Shown: piece after piece, positions 23,270 to 33,603 of the stretch
How the letters are laid out: the number at the start of each line of letters is the position of its first letter
Numbering within the stretch: position 1 is the first letter of the stretch
Origin: Bacillus sp. ISL-7
Lineage (GTDB): Bacteria; Bacillota; Bacilli; Bacillales_B; DSM-18226
Length of the DNA: 64,000 nucleotides
Direction: 5' to 3'
Assembly: GCF_018613065.1 (NCBI RefSeq)
Contig: NZ_JAGGQW010000031.1
Coordinates: 248,001-312,000 of the forward strand
Notes under the pieces: generated by a model
The model's input: only the letters and a program-made list of their open reading frames with translations
Database searches by the model: none
Told to the model about the DNA's origin: nothing
Program-made: the position numbers and the translations under genes

Positions 23270-23478
23270 CGTAATACCTCCTTTTTCATTTACTACGATA
23301 TACTATTCAAACCGTATTCATTTCGTTTAGGCACTTCCCACTTTTTTTGAAATGATTTTTAGGTTGCCTTTTTTATAAATTTCAAAAAATAAACATCGTT
23401 ATAATTTTTGCAGTAGTTCCCATTTATGTTATAGTAGAGTTTGTGGACAAGAATTTACTGTTTAGGAGAGATTTCATC

Positions 23479-24351
23479 ATGAAAAAATGGTTATTAGCCC
23501 TTTCATTGGCTGGTGGAGTACTTGCATTAACTGCATGTAATCAAAGCGGATCTGATACAGTGGCAGAGAGCAAAGTTGGTAATGTTACGCAAGAAGAACT
23601 TTACAATACAATGAAGGATAAATACGGGGACCAAGCCCTTCAGCAGCTTGTATATGAAAAAGTTCTATCTAAGAAATACAAGGTTACTGATAAGGAATTA
23701 AATGCGAAAATCGACCAATTAAAAACAGATCTTGGTGCAAATTTTGAATCTACGCTTGCACAATATGGTTATAAAAGCGAAGATGACTTGAAGAAAACGA
23801 TGAAGCTCGGCATGATGCAGGAAAAAGCTGCGATGAAAGGCGTTAAGGTAACTGAAAAGGAATTAAAGGATTACTACGCTACTTATCAACCTGAAATAAA
23901 GGCTCGTCATATCCTTGTTGCTGATGAAAAAACAGCAAATGAAGTGAAGAAAAAACTTGATGGTGGAGCAAAATTTGAAGATATGGCAAAACAGTATTCA
24001 ACAGATGAAGGTTCTAAAGCAAACGGCGGGGACTTAGGCTGGTTTGGAACTGGAAAGATGGATCCTGACTTCGAAAAAGCTGCATATGCTTTAAAAGTCA
24101 ATGAAATTAGTGCTCCAGTAAAATCACAATTTGGTTATCATATTATCCAATTAACTGACAAAAAAGAGAAAAAACCATACGCAGAAATGAAGGACGAAAT
24201 TGAAACACAAGTAAAATCTTCTAAATTAACCACTGAAGAAATTAATAAAGCTATGGAACGTGAACTTAAAGCTGCAGATGTAAAGGTTAGTGATAAAGAC
24301 TTAAAAGATGCACTTAAACCACAAGCAGGAGCAGCAACTGCTGCACAATAA
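23479..24351 (+). CDS. prsA: foldase PrsA, extracytoplasmic lipoprotein
   Basis: A 290-residue lipoprotein with a signal peptide and lipobox LTAC (Cys about residue 20), an N-terminal SurA-like chaperone region, a central parvulin peptidyl-prolyl isomerase domain (about 135-225: ARHILV...FEDMAKQYSTD...GGDLGWFG...QFGYHIIQL) and an Ala-rich tail. It helps exported proteins fold outside the membrane. The ATG at 23479 follows TTAGGAGAG; an upstream TTG would spoil the signal peptide. ScoC nearby represses prsA-dependent secretion products in B. subtilis. Confidence 0.95.
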   Translation: MKKWLLALSLAGGVLALTACNQSGSDTVAESKVGNVTQEELYNTMKDKYGDQALQQLVYEKVLSKKYKVTDKELNAKIDQLKTDLGANFESTLAQYGYKSEDDLKKTMKLGMMQEKAAMKGVKVTEKELKDYYATYQPEIKARHILVADEKTANEVKKKLDGGAKFEDMAKQYSTDEGSKANGGDLGWFGTGKMDPDFEKAAYALKVNEISAPVKSQFGYHIIQLTDKKEKKPYAEMKDEIETQVKSSKLTTEEINKAMERELKAADVKVSDKDLKDALKPQAGAATAAQ

Positions 24352-24360
24352 GAAATGAAA

Positions 24361-24395
24361 AAAGCGGAACGCCTCCTATGGGCGCTTCCGCTTTT
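24361..24395. terminator. bidirectional terminator prsA / yhaL
   Basis: AAAGCGGAA-CGCC / GGCG-CTTCCGCTTT stem. Its 3' half (GGGCGCTTCCGCTTTT) is shared with a repeat near 35055. Confidence 0.8.
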
Positions 24396-24396
24396 C

Positions 24397-24609
24397 TTAT
24401 TCACCAGTTGCCTTAAGTTCTTCTTTAAATTCTTCTTTAAGTTCTTCCTTCAATTCCTTTTCTCTCTCTAGGCGTTTCATATAGATTTCGCCTTCCTGCT
24501 CAATGTTTTCCATTTCCATTAGTCGCTCTTCTCTTCCTGTTTTCAGTGCCATTAGTGCACTCACTACAATACCAACCACGACAGCATATACCCAAATAGG
24601 AATAGTCAA
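24397..24609 (-). CDS. yhaL: sporulation protein YhaL
   Basis: A 70-residue protein with one N-terminal membrane helix (PIWVYAVVVGIVVSALMALK) and a highly charged helical tail (repeats of KEELKEEF). This is the YhaL architecture; mutants in B. subtilis have a sporulation phenotype. It is convergent with prsA as in B. subtilis. Confidence 0.85.
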   Translation of the reverse strand: MTIPIWVYAVVVGIVVSALMALKTGREERLMEMENIEQEGEIYMKRLEREKELKEELKEEFKEELKATGE

Positions 24610-24692
24610 TTTTTCTTGCTCCTTTCTTAGTGGTTGTCCACCTTTACTAAATGATATTCCCTTAAAATGAAATTATTCATATTACCTTTTAA

Positions 24693-24723
24693 AGCAAAAA
24701 AAATAACCCAAAAGAGGGTTATT
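24693..24723 (-). terminator. yhaM terminator
   Basis: AATAACCC / GGGTTATT stem with a long A run upstream on the plus strand, giving a U tract in the minus transcript. Confidence 0.75.
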
Positions 24724-25668
24724 TTATTTATGAAAAACTGGCTTATAAAAGGAACGATTATCTAAGGCGAAAATTCGCTCGGTAAATTCACCTGGCTTCA
24801 CTCTTTCTAATGCACGGTCAAGCATATTCATTTTTGCATCAAGATTATCGATATAATGTAAAATCTCAGCTTCTTTAATCATTGGAGGTTTTGGACTGCC
24901 CCATTCTGCTTTTCCATGATGACTTAGAACAAGATGTTGGAGAATAAGGACTTCTTCCCCAGAAATACCCAGTTCTTCAGCTGCTTTGCCTATTTCATTA
25001 ATCATAATCGTAATATGCCCAAGCAGATTCCCTTCAATTGTGTAGACCGTCGAAATGGGACCGGAAAGTTCCAATACTTTACCCATATCATGTAAAATAA
25101 CCCCTGCATAGAGTAAATCCTTGTCAAGGCTTGGATAAAGCATGGCAATTGATTTGGCCAGATCAAGCATACTGACAACATGATATGCAAGTCCTGACAC
25201 AAACTCATGATGATTTTTAGTTGCTGCTGGAAACTCTAAAAAAGCCTCCTGATGCTTCTTAATTAAATGCCGAGTAATTCTTTGGATATTAGGATTTTTC
25301 ATTTCAAAAATATACTGCGTAAGTTTGCCTGACATTTCTTCTTGGCTTAGTGGAGCGGTCTCTAAGAAGTCATCCAATTTTACGCCATCTGACGGCCCAG
25401 TACGGCGAATTTGGCGGATTTTAAGTTGACTTTTCCCTCGATAACTATGCACATCACCTTGTATTTTTACAATACTTTGTGGTGCATAACTCTTTCCATC
25501 CTCTTCATTAACATCCCATAGCTTTGCTTCTATTTCCCCGCTTTTGTCTTGGAGAATTAGTGTTAAAAAAGGTTTGCCATTACTTGCAATTCCTTTAGTA
25601 GAACTTTTTATTAATAAAAAAAGTTCCACCTGTTCCCCTACTTCATGCTTTAATATTCCTTTACCCAT
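24724..25668 (-). CDS. yhaM: 3'-5' exoribonuclease YhaM
   Basis: A 314-residue enzyme with an N-terminal OB fold (about 10-95) and an HD hydrolase domain (about 150-290) with HDMGK and [10 protein letters not shown] metal-binding residues. YhaM trims short single-stranded RNA (and DNA) from 3' ends in the presence of Mn. It is the last gene of the yhaO-yhaN-yhaM cluster. Confidence 0.92.
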   Translation of the reverse strand: MGKGILKHEVGEQVELFLLIKSSTKGIASNGKPFLTLILQDKSGEIEAKLWDVNEEDGKSYAPQSIVKIQGDVHSYRGKSQLKIRQIRRTGPSDGVKLDDFLETAPLSQEEMSGKLTQYIFEMKNPNIQRITRHLIKKHQEAFLEFPAATKNHHEFVSGLAYHVVSMLDLAKSIAMLYPSLDKDLLYAGVILHDMGKVLELSGPISTVYTIEGNLLGHITIMINEIGKAAEELGISGEEVLILQHLVLSHHGKAEWGSPKPPMIKEAEILHYIDNLDAKMNMLDRALERVKPGEFTERIFALDNRSFYKPVFHK

Positions 25669-25718
25669 AATTTCACGTCCTTTCTACTAGTAAGAGTATA
25701 ACATATCCAATTATCACT

Positions 25719-28700
25719 CTATGAAATTATCTGAACAGCACCTTTTTCTAAAAAAAGAACATTTTCCCTTGGGAAATGTGTAAGCAAATGTTTATGACAA
25801 GTGAAAAATAATAGTTGATTTCGCTCCAGCCCTTTTAGTAGTTCTATCACTTTTTCTGTTCTATTTGCATCAAAATTTACAAAACTATCATCAATTATAA
25901 TTGGGAGCAGATGTTTCTCATATAACGTAACTGCAAAAGCAAGTCTTATGGCTACGTATAATTGTTCGGTTGTAGCTTGGCTTAGTTCATTTGCTTCAAA
26001 TATAGTTCGATCCTTGCGCTCAACTAAAAAACCCGATCCTGTGTCCTGTAAGTGAATCCTATGATAGTTGCCATCAGTGAGAAACAATAAATATTCCTCT
26101 GCTTTGGAGAGCATCATTGGTAAATGAATATTTTTATACTTTTCAATCGTATCTGAGAGGATCTCTTGTGCTAAACAATAGACGGACCACTCTTTCGCTG
26201 CCTCTTCCAATTCAAATTTTTTCTGCTTGTAGTGATGGAGAATATCTGAATAAATGCCTCCCTCTTCTAGGACTTGAATTTCATACCTAATGGAAGCTTG
26301 TTCTTCCAGAACTTTTTTTAATTTTGCTTGTAGTAATTGGACCTCCTCATTACATTCAGTCAGTAATTCATCACTAGGTCGCATTTGGAGGAAGTTTTCC
26401 CGTTCCTGTTCAGAGAGAATCGAATATTGTAGTTGGCTCTGCAGTGATTCTAATCTTTCAGTCAGCTTTACTTTCTTTTCTGCCTTTGCTCCAAGTTCAT
26501 AAAATTGTTGCTCTGTTTCCACCTGTGCAGAAGAAATAAGTTTTTTATATTCTGATTGCAGATGAGTCAATTCCTGAGACTTTTGCCTTAAATCAGCTTC
26601 AAGGTCCGTAAGCTTACCTAGTCTCTCTTGACTCGTTATTAGCTTGCCATGTTCTTCTTTCAACTTGTTTCGCAATACATAGGCAGCATTATACAAATCT
26701 AAACCTTTTTCATTTAAATAAAGCTTCTCAAAATGATGGAGACTCTTTATTATTTTTTCCTGCTGCTGATTTATTTGCTCAATTCTTGGGTGTAATTGTT
26801 TTTTCTCTCTATAAATCAACTTATAGTGTTCAATTAGTTCAAATGCTTCTAGTAGAAAGGAATTAGCAATATATTCAGGAATCCTTAATTCATTGCTAAT
26901 GGATAACAGCTTTTCTTTATTTTGAGCTGACTCCAATTCCCATTGTTCAAATTTTGCAATGACCTTTTCATATTGAGCTTGCTGCTGCTTTAACTTCATT
27001 TTTACTATTTGCAGTTCTTCTTTCCTCTGGTTATCAAGCTCTAACTGCTCCTCAAGATTTGTTATTTCGATATATTCAGCTGAGTGGAGTATTTTCGTTA
27101 ACTCTTTTTCCTTTTCTCGTAAACCGTTTAATGTTTGATTTAAGTCTACTTCCTTCGATTGCTTCTTCGTTTTAGTCATAAAAATGGCTATTAAACTACA
27201 CCCTAGTAAACCTAAAGTAACTAAAAACCATTGCTTTGATAGCAAGCCATAAAATGTTACTGCAGCTAGAATAAACTCAAAAAGATAAAACTGAAGTTTC
27301 TTCTGCTTATCTTGCTTTGCTGAAGTAGCTTTATCTCGTTCATTTATCTGTTGATAGAATTCTATTTTGTCTTGTAAGGCCCTTAATTCTCCTTCTATGC
27401 TCTTCTTATCATTTCCCGAAGTTAACTTCTCTTCAAGCCGCAATCGTTCCTGTACAGTTAGAACATGTCTCTCTGCTAGTCGGACCTCTTTTTCTATTTC
27501 TTCTAAATTGCCTTTTTCTTCTTGATATTGATTTTCTAATTCTTCCTTTACTTCTTCTAGCCTTTGAACTTTCCGAGAAACTACATCAACTTGGTTTTTC
27601 ATATAAATATTTGTATTAATAGAAAGGATATTTTCCTCATTTAAATTTAAATGAAGCTTTTCTTTAGTTATAGAAAGCTCTTCTTCAATAGCTAAAAGTT
27701 TCGTTTCGCATTTCAGCTTCTCCTGCTTTAATTGCTCATAGAGCGGGACTTGGTCAAGCAAAGAAAGAAGAGCCGGCTCATTTTTTAGAAAAGAATGGTC
27801 TGGCTGAATCATCGCTATTTCTTTTTTCAAAATTCCAATTCTTTCGGTCATACTGTTAATCTCCGCACGATAAGGATGGATGAGTTGATTTATGTTTTCG
27901 GCCCGTTCAATACCACGTGCCGGAAACCCAATCTCTCCTAGTTCCTTTAGCTCCTTCGATGTCCACTTTTCATCCTTGACAGTGGATTCGATCCTTTTCC
28001 ATTCATTTAGCTTTTCAATCATTGCCCCAAGCTCCTGTATAGACCCGTTTATTCCGGTTAGTTCTTCCTGGAGCATCTCTTTCTTTTCTACTAAATTAGA
28101 ATAATTTTTATTTTTGGCTTCTGCTATTTTCAATTCTTCATTGATTTCATGAAGTGCTTGTAACTTTTCATTTAATAAAGGTTTCTTTCCTGAAGGCTTA
28201 AAGCGCGCGTCTAACTCTTTTTGCAGGAAACCTTCTGTTTTTGACAACCTTTCAGTTCCTAATGTTCCAGCGGAAAATAGGAATTTCCCTATCTCTTCAC
28301 TTTTCATTTGGTGGATATTTTGCAAACCATGCAAATTAAAAGAAAAAATAGCTTGAAATAAGCTTTTATCAAAGTTTCCAGTTAATTCTTTAAGTAGTTC
28401 CTCGCCGCCCATCCTACCATTGTCCAAAACGACCTTGACATCGCCGGCAGCTTTTCCTTTAACACGTTCAATCACAGCCCCGCCGTGACTTTCATGATAA
28501 ATTCTAATTTTTCCGCCGTATTTGGTACTATGTTTTGGCTCATATCGGGGCACTAATGATTGTTGTTTTGTAGGAAAACCGAATAGAATGCCATGGATAA
28601 AGGCCATAATTGTGGACTTACCAGCTTCATTTTCTCCATAGAAAACTTGAAAATCGTGAAGGTTGGTAATTTGGACATTCTCTAATTGGCCATACCCGTA

Positions 28701-28724
28701 TATGTGTAGTTCGAGGATTTTCAA
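25719..28724 (-). CDS. yhaN: SbcC/Rad50-like ATPase YhaN
   Basis: A 1001-residue protein with Walker A (GENEAGKSTIM, near 32), very long coiled coils broken by a hydrophobic pair of helices (about residues 465-510, LFEFILAAVTFYGLL...), and C-terminal signature and Walker B (ELSQATTEQLY; IIIDDSFVNFD). It probably forms an SbcCD-like complex with YhaO. The internal hydrophobic hairpin suggests membrane association, unlike classical SbcC. It overlaps nothing but sits 18 bases from yhaO. Confidence 0.9.
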   Translation of the reverse strand: MKILELHIYGYGQLENVQITNLHDFQVFYGENEAGKSTIMAFIHGILFGFPTKQQSLVPRYEPKHSTKYGGKIRIYHESHGGAVIERVKGKAAGDVKVVLDNGRMGGEELLKELTGNFDKSLFQAIFSFNLHGLQNIHQMKSEEIGKFLFSAGTLGTERLSKTEGFLQKELDARFKPSGKKPLLNEKLQALHEINEELKIAEAKNKNYSNLVEKKEMLQEELTGINGSIQELGAMIEKLNEWKRIESTVKDEKWTSKELKELGEIGFPARGIERAENINQLIHPYRAEINSMTERIGILKKEIAMIQPDHSFLKNEPALLSLLDQVPLYEQLKQEKLKCETKLLAIEEELSITKEKLHLNLNEENILSINTNIYMKNQVDVVSRKVQRLEEVKEELENQYQEEKGNLEEIEKEVRLAERHVLTVQERLRLEEKLTSGNDKKSIEGELRALQDKIEFYQQINERDKATSAKQDKQKKLQFYLFEFILAAVTFYGLLSKQWFLVTLGLLGCSLIAIFMTKTKKQSKEVDLNQTLNGLREKEKELTKILHSAEYIEITNLEEQLELDNQRKEELQIVKMKLKQQQAQYEKVIAKFEQWELESAQNKEKLLSISNELRIPEYIANSFLLEAFELIEHYKLIYREKKQLHPRIEQINQQQEKIIKSLHHFEKLYLNEKGLDLYNAAYVLRNKLKEEHGKLITSQERLGKLTDLEADLRQKSQELTHLQSEYKKLISSAQVETEQQFYELGAKAEKKVKLTERLESLQSQLQYSILSEQERENFLQMRPSDELLTECNEEVQLLQAKLKKVLEEQASIRYEIQVLEEGGIYSDILHHYKQKKFELEEAAKEWSVYCLAQEILSDTIEKYKNIHLPMMLSKAEEYLLFLTDGNYHRIHLQDTGSGFLVERKDRTIFEANELSQATTEQLYVAIRLAFAVTLYEKHLLPIIIDDSFVNFDANRTEKVIELLKGLERNQLLFFTCHKHLLTHFPRENVLFLEKGAVQIIS

Positions 28725-28742
28725 ATCTTCCTCACACCTTCC

Positions 28743-29963
28743 CTAAACTTGATAAAGTAATTGTATAAGCAACTTCTCTGCTTTTCCGACTAGTTCTTTT
28801 TGCTCTGCAGCCGTAAACTGAGCTAAATATTTTCTCCCTAAATGGTGTTCGTACAATGGAGCCAAAGCATGCTCCACATCGTCATAATGGTCAATGGTTT
28901 CAAAGAGCTCTGCATAAAAATTAGCGTCCCTTTTCATTTGTTCTTTATCTATTTGCTGACTAACTGTGATGGTTAAGTCGACAACCCAAACAAATGATTC
29001 CTCATCTTTTTCATCCTCTAAGAGAAGCTCTAAAAGTTCGGCATCGACGCTTCTTTTTTCCCGTTCATCGTCTAATTGAATATTTTTCAAAACAAGAGAT
29101 AATAGCGTCCCCTTCTGTTCCTTCCGTACACTATTGATTTGAGTCTGGCATAATTGTAACAGCTCCTGAAAACTTCTGGCTGAAGATCCATCAACCACTG
29201 CTTCTTCCCAAATAATATCAGCTGTTTCTAAAAAGGTCATTTTCAGATCAAGTTCGGTTAACGATACATGATAAATTCCTTTTACCCCTGTTTCTTTCTT
29301 ATTTCTACCTTGGATATTGCCTGGATAAATGATCGGCGGTTTATCAGATAGGATCGTTCTTTTATGGATATGGCCCAATGCCCAATAATCAAAATCTTTT
29401 CGAAGCAAATCACTAACTGTAAATGGAGCATAGTTATCATGCTCAACCCCAGAACTCTCATTTCCATGAAGAATTCCGATATGGAAGTCGGCTCCTTCTT
29501 TCTTTATATAATCATCTATTCTTCTATCATAGACATGTCTCGTAGGATAACTAAAGCCATATAGATGGATGATTTCTCCGCTCTTTGTATGTAAAACTTT
29601 GGTTCCTACCTCATTAGTAAAAACATGTACATTTGGTGGCATGTCGAGGTGAACCCAGGACCCGTTTAAATGATCATGATTACCATGGACGATAAAAACA
29701 GGAATTTCTTTTTCTGCAAGCTTAAGCATCTCGGTCCGAAACCGGGATTGTGCCCGCAAGCTGCGGTCCTCACCATCGAACAAATCGCCCGCTAATATAA
29801 CGAAGTCCACCTGATGGTAAATCGCAGCTGCCGTAACCTTTTTTAAGGCTGTAAACGTACTTTCTTTCACTCGTAAAAAGATATTATGAGGCAAATACTT
29901 TAATCCAACCATCGGGCTGTCCAAATGCAGATCAGCTGCATGAATAAACGTTATCTTTTTCAT
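28743..29963 (-). CDS. yhaO: SbcD/Mre11-like nuclease YhaO
   Basis: A 406-residue calcineurin-fold phosphoesterase with FIHAADLHLDSP (near 6), ILAGDLFDGED, VHGNHDH and LGHIHKR metal-binding motifs. YhaO pairs with YhaN as a DNA end-processing complex. The first gene of the yhaO-N-M operon. Confidence 0.92.
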   Translation of the reverse strand: MKKITFIHAADLHLDSPMVGLKYLPHNIFLRVKESTFTALKKVTAAAIYHQVDFVILAGDLFDGEDRSLRAQSRFRTEMLKLAEKEIPVFIVHGNHDHLNGSWVHLDMPPNVHVFTNEVGTKVLHTKSGEIIHLYGFSYPTRHVYDRRIDDYIKKEGADFHIGILHGNESSGVEHDNYAPFTVSDLLRKDFDYWALGHIHKRTILSDKPPIIYPGNIQGRNKKETGVKGIYHVSLTELDLKMTFLETADIIWEEAVVDGSSARSFQELLQLCQTQINSVRKEQKGTLLSLVLKNIQLDDEREKRSVDAELLELLLEDEKDEESFVWVVDLTITVSQQIDKEQMKRDANFYAELFETIDHYDDVEHALAPLYEHHLGRKYLAQFTAAEQKELVGKAEKLLIQLLYQV

Positions 29964-30086
29964 AAAAAATTCCTTTCCTCATCTTTTCTCCATTGTAGCA
30001 CCTCTGAAATACGAATGCACGTTCTTGTTAATAGTAGGATGAAAAAATAAAGAGCTTCTACCAGGGGTAAAAGCTCAAGTTCACCT

Positions 30087-31349
30087 TTATTCTTTCTTAG
30101 TTAACTGTAATGCTTTTTTAATATCTTTAAAGGAGTTTGACTGTCCATACATTAAGACGCCGCCACGATATACGCGGGCCCCAAATATCGCTAAGAAAAT
30201 AATAGTTGTTACAAGGATAGCTATTCCTAATAGAGCCTCCCAGACCGGAATTGTCAACATTCCAACACGCAGAAACATGATCATTGGTGTAAAGAACGGT
30301 ATATAAGATGTTATCGTGATAAACGGTGCATCAGGCTTTCCCAAGCCAAACATAGCAATCATAAATCCAGCAACAACGAGCATGGTCATTGGCGTAATCA
30401 TTTGCTGAACATCTTCAATTCTGCTGACAAGTGACCCGAGAAAGGCTGCAAGTGTTGCATAAAGAAAATAGCCTAGAATAAAGAAAATGACCGCGTACAC
30501 GATCGTATCTCCAGGGATATCACCAAAACCATATACACCAAAAAAACCTTCTTTTAAGGATTCCATATTTTGTTTAAACGAGAAATAGCCTACAGACAGG
30601 AATACAGCAAGTTGTGTCAGGCTTAAAAGACCTATTCCGATTATCTTTGCAAACATTTGCTTAATCGGTGAGACACTTGATATTAAGATTTCCATTACCC
30701 TTGAAGATTTTTCTGTCGCAACTTCCATCGCAATCATATTTGCATACATAATTACTGAAAAATAAATGATAAATAGCAGGACGTAGACAAGACCCCTTGC
30801 TTGATTTAATTCCTCCTCTGTTTTTGCGTTCTTCTCAAGGGCAATTTTCTCAAAAGAAACGGGTTCATAAAGCTTTTGAAGCTGGACGGGTGTCAGATGG
30901 ATATGAGAAGCTGCGAGCATTGTTTTTAATTGCTGGAGACTCGTTTGAAGATCTGTAAACAAGGCTGAATCAGCAATACTCATTGCTTTAAATTGTGCTT
31001 CTGGCAGTTTTTCATCATTGAAACTGAGCAGAATAATTCCTTGATAATCTCCCTTTTCTACCGCTTTTTCAGCTTCAGCTTCACTGCCCTCGTAAAGAGA
31101 CAGTTTAATATTTTTATTAATTGATCTAACTTGTTTTTCCAATGGTTTGTATAATTGTCCTGTTTCATCTAAAACAACAACCATTTCTTTCCCATCATTT
31201 TTATCAAATATATCAATGATATTTGATAAGTTAGTTAAGACTAAGACGATTACAACCGTTAAAAGGGTTGTGATGATAAAAGATTTTGTTTTTAATTTGT
31301 TTATATAAGTATGGAACAAGATAATCCAAAAACTATTCATAAGAGTCAC
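30087..31349 (-). CDS. yhaP: ABC transporter permease YhaP (NatB-like)
   Basis: A 420-residue membrane protein with one N-terminal helix, a large extracytoplasmic domain (about 45-180) and six helices in the C-terminal half (ABC-2 type). It resembles NatB, the membrane part of a sodium exporter. Its start overlaps the end of yhaQ by 17 bases. A hairpin near 30048-30085 likely terminates the unit. Confidence 0.88.
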   Translation of the reverse strand: MTLMNSFWIILFHTYINKLKTKSFIITTLLTVVIVLVLTNLSNIIDIFDKNDGKEMVVVLDETGQLYKPLEKQVRSINKNIKLSLYEGSEAEAEKAVEKGDYQGIILLSFNDEKLPEAQFKAMSIADSALFTDLQTSLQQLKTMLAASHIHLTPVQLQKLYEPVSFEKIALEKNAKTEEELNQARGLVYVLLFIIYFSVIMYANMIAMEVATEKSSRVMEILISSVSPIKQMFAKIIGIGLLSLTQLAVFLSVGYFSFKQNMESLKEGFFGVYGFGDIPGDTIVYAVIFFILGYFLYATLAAFLGSLVSRIEDVQQMITPMTMLVVAGFMIAMFGLGKPDAPFITITSYIPFFTPMIMFLRVGMLTIPVWEALLGIAILVTTIIFLAIFGARVYRGGVLMYGQSNSFKDIKKALQLTKKE

Positions 31350-32232
31350 CTACTTTCTCAATAAAAATATCATTTAAAGAAGGCTCTTCAAGAGCAAATT
31401 TCCGAATAAACCCTTGATTTACTATCTCCTTAAGAATTTTTTCCGCTATGTACTCTCCTTCAATTTGTAGATGAATTCCTTCCATAGTAGGTTTTGACTT
31501 AACAACACCAGGATAACTTTTTAAGGAATCTAACGAAAAGTCAGCATGAATAACCAAGTTCTTTTTACCAAACGACCGCTTTATTTCTTTTAATGAACCA
31601 TGGACCACTGGACTTCCTTTGTGTAAAATGCAAAGATGCTCGCACATTTCTTCTACATGTTCCATCCGATGACTCGAAAACACAATGGTTGTTCCACTTT
31701 CTTTTAAGGATAAAACTGATTCCTTCAGCATTTCCACATTTACTGGGTCAAGCCCGCTAAATGGCTCATCAAGAATTAATAATTTCGGTTTATGTACGAC
31801 AGCCGCAATGAATTGAATTTTCTGTTGGTTCCCCTTGGAAAGTTCTTCGACTTTTTTATTCTCATACTCTTGAATTTTAAATCGCTCAAGCCATGACCTT
31901 AATTCTGTAAGTGCCTCCGTCTTTTGCATCCCTCTTAATCTTGCTAAATAGACAATTTGGTCACGGACTTTTAGTTTTGGATACAACCCTCGCTCCTCCG
32001 GAAGATAACCGACTAAGTGACTCGAAGAATAATTAATTGGCTTCCCGTCCCATGTAATCTTTCCACCGCTCGAATCGAGTAGACCTAAGATCATACGGAA
32101 TGTCGTTGTTTTTCCTGCTCCATTTGCCCCTAAAAAGCCAAACATTTCTTTCTCGGGTATTTCTAAAGATAAATCGTCAACAGCAGCAAAATCTCCAAAC
32201 CTTTTCGTGACATGTTCAAGTATCAGACCCAT
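31333..32232 (-). CDS. yhaQ: ABC transporter ATP-binding protein YhaQ (NatA-like)
   Basis: A 299-residue ATPase with Walker A (GANGAGKTT), signature LSKGNQQKI, Walker B (LLILDEPFSG) and switch His (SSHRM), plus a C-terminal DUF4162-type extension. The ATG at 32232 follows GGAGAGGAG; the frame extends 17 codons upstream without support. Partner of YhaP. Confidence 0.9.
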   Translation of the reverse strand: MGLILEHVTKRFGDFAAVDDLSLEIPEKEMFGFLGANGAGKTTTFRMILGLLDSSGGKITWDGKPINYSSSHLVGYLPEERGLYPKLKVRDQIVYLARLRGMQKTEALTELRSWLERFKIQEYENKKVEELSKGNQQKIQFIAAVVHKPKLLILDEPFSGLDPVNVEMLKESVLSLKESGTTIVFSSHRMEHVEEMCEHLCILHKGSPVVHGSLKEIKRSFGKKNLVIHADFSLDSLKSYPGVVKSKPTMEGIHLQIEGEYIAEKILKEIVNQGFIRKFALEEPSLNDIFIEKVGDSYE

Positions 32233-32353
32233 TTCACACACTCCTCTCCATTTAATTACGAATATTACACAAAATGGTTTCACTTTCTTTTTGCGCTTTT
32301 TTTTTAATTATGTGAAAATATTAAGTAACACTAGTTATTAAGGGGTTGGTGGA

Positions 32354-32539
32354 ATGAAGACTTATAAATTAACAGCATTTGAAACCAATGGAGAAAAGAT
32401 TTTAGACGAATCTATTCAGGCTGAACATGATGAGGCTGCAAAAGAATTAGCCGAAAAGATGTTAACTGAAAAAAACTTATTAGAACGTACACATCGCTGC
32501 ACCTCGCCAAGTGGAAAGTTATTACTCTTTCATTCTTAA
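32354..32539 (+). CDS. yhzC: YhzC-like small protein
   Basis: A 61-residue soluble protein (MKTYKLTAFETNGEKILDES...) with a mixed strand-helix-strand pattern. Size, sequence and position between yhaQ and yhaR match B. subtilis YhzC. Function unknown. Confidence 0.8.
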   Translation: MKTYKLTAFETNGEKILDESIQAEHDEAAKELAEKMLTEKNLLERTHRCTSPSGKLLLFHS

Positions 32540-32548
32540 AAGGCTAAA

Positions 32549-32578
32549 AAACAAAGAAGCCGGCTGGCTTCTTTGTTT
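32549..32578. terminator. bidirectional terminator yhzC / yhaR
   Basis: AAACAAAGAAGCC / GGCTTCTTTGTTT, a perfect 13-bp stem. Confidence 0.85.
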
Positions 32579-33368
32579 ACTTTCCTATAAATCTAGGTGG
32601 CCTTTTTTCAATAAAGGCTCGAATTCCTTCTTGGTGGTCAATCGTTTCACGCATTTTTTGTTGGGAGAGTTTTTCTAATTCTAATATTTTTAGTAAATAT
32701 GGACGATTCATGTCTGCCAATATTTTTTTTGTTTTTATCATTGCTTGAACCGGTTTGCTTAACCAATCTGCGATTCTAGCATCTAATGTCTCCTGAAGCG
32801 TTCCAGTGGCTACCTCTTCAATTAACCCCAACTCCAATGCCTCAGCAGCATTCATCATTTTACCGTCCCAGATTACGTGTTTCGCTTTTGCTTCTCCTAA
32901 TTTTTTCTCTAAAAAGAAATGGGCACCTCCATCAGGAATCAAACCAATTCCGATAAAATTCATTGCAAACTTACTAGTCTTTTCGGCAATGATATGGTCT
33001 GTAGCTAATGCTAGGCTGAATCCCAAGCCTGCTGCTGCCCCTGAAACAGCGCTAATCGTTAATTTTGGCATACTATAAAGAGTAATAATAAGCTCGCTAA
33101 TGCTATCCATGACTGGATAAAATTCATTTTCATTCATGCTAGAAATCATTGTTTTAATATCACCGCCGGCTGAAAAGGCTCTACCTTTTCCGGTTATTAC
33201 AACAATATCAATTTCATCGGATTCACTGATTTCTTTAAGCTTACAGACAAGCCCCCTAATCATATCTGGATCCATTGCGTTTAAAGCTTCGGGTCTATTC
33301 ATTTCTAATGTTGCAACACGGCCAGCAATCTTCACATGCACCTTATCGGTAATAAAATTTATCGACAT
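32577..33368 (-). CDS. yhaR: enoyl-CoA hydratase/isomerase family protein YhaR
   Basis: A 263-residue crotonase-fold protein with the oxyanion-hole segments GKGRAFSAGGDIK (near 65) and SGAAAGLGFSLALA (near 110), and IGLIPDGGAHFFL. The GD rather than an acidic pair and the D in PDGG suggest an isomerase or hydratase of uncertain substrate. The start at 33368 follows GGGAGGG. Confidence 0.88.
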   Translation of the reverse strand: MSINFITDKVHVKIAGRVATLEMNRPEALNAMDPDMIRGLVCKLKEISESDEIDIVVITGKGRAFSAGGDIKTMISSMNENEFYPVMDSISELIITLYSMPKLTISAVSGAAAGLGFSLALATDHIIAEKTSKFAMNFIGIGLIPDGGAHFFLEKKLGEAKAKHVIWDGKMMNAAEALELGLIEEVATGTLQETLDARIADWLSKPVQAMIKTKKILADMNRPYLLKILELEKLSQQKMRETIDHQEGIRAFIEKRPPRFIGK

Positions 33369-33560
33369 GCCAAACCCTCCCATCCTCTTTCATCAATTCC
33401 ATTATATAGGGAATTGATGGGATAAATAAATAAGAGTTTTTAAAATATAGTGAATTTTCTATAATTTAATCTTTTTCTTATCACAGTCAAAAAGGCAAAG
33501 GAATACCCACTGAAAATTAAATCAATACAGTGAAAATTATTTAGATAATAGTTCAAAACC

Positions 33561-33596
33561 AAAAAAGATATCAACGGCTCTGCCACTGATATCTTT
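33561..33596 (-). terminator. yhaX terminator
   Basis: AAAGATATCA / TGATATCTTT stem with a run of A on the plus-strand 5' side. Confidence 0.7.
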
Positions 33597-33603
33597 GCAA
33601 GGG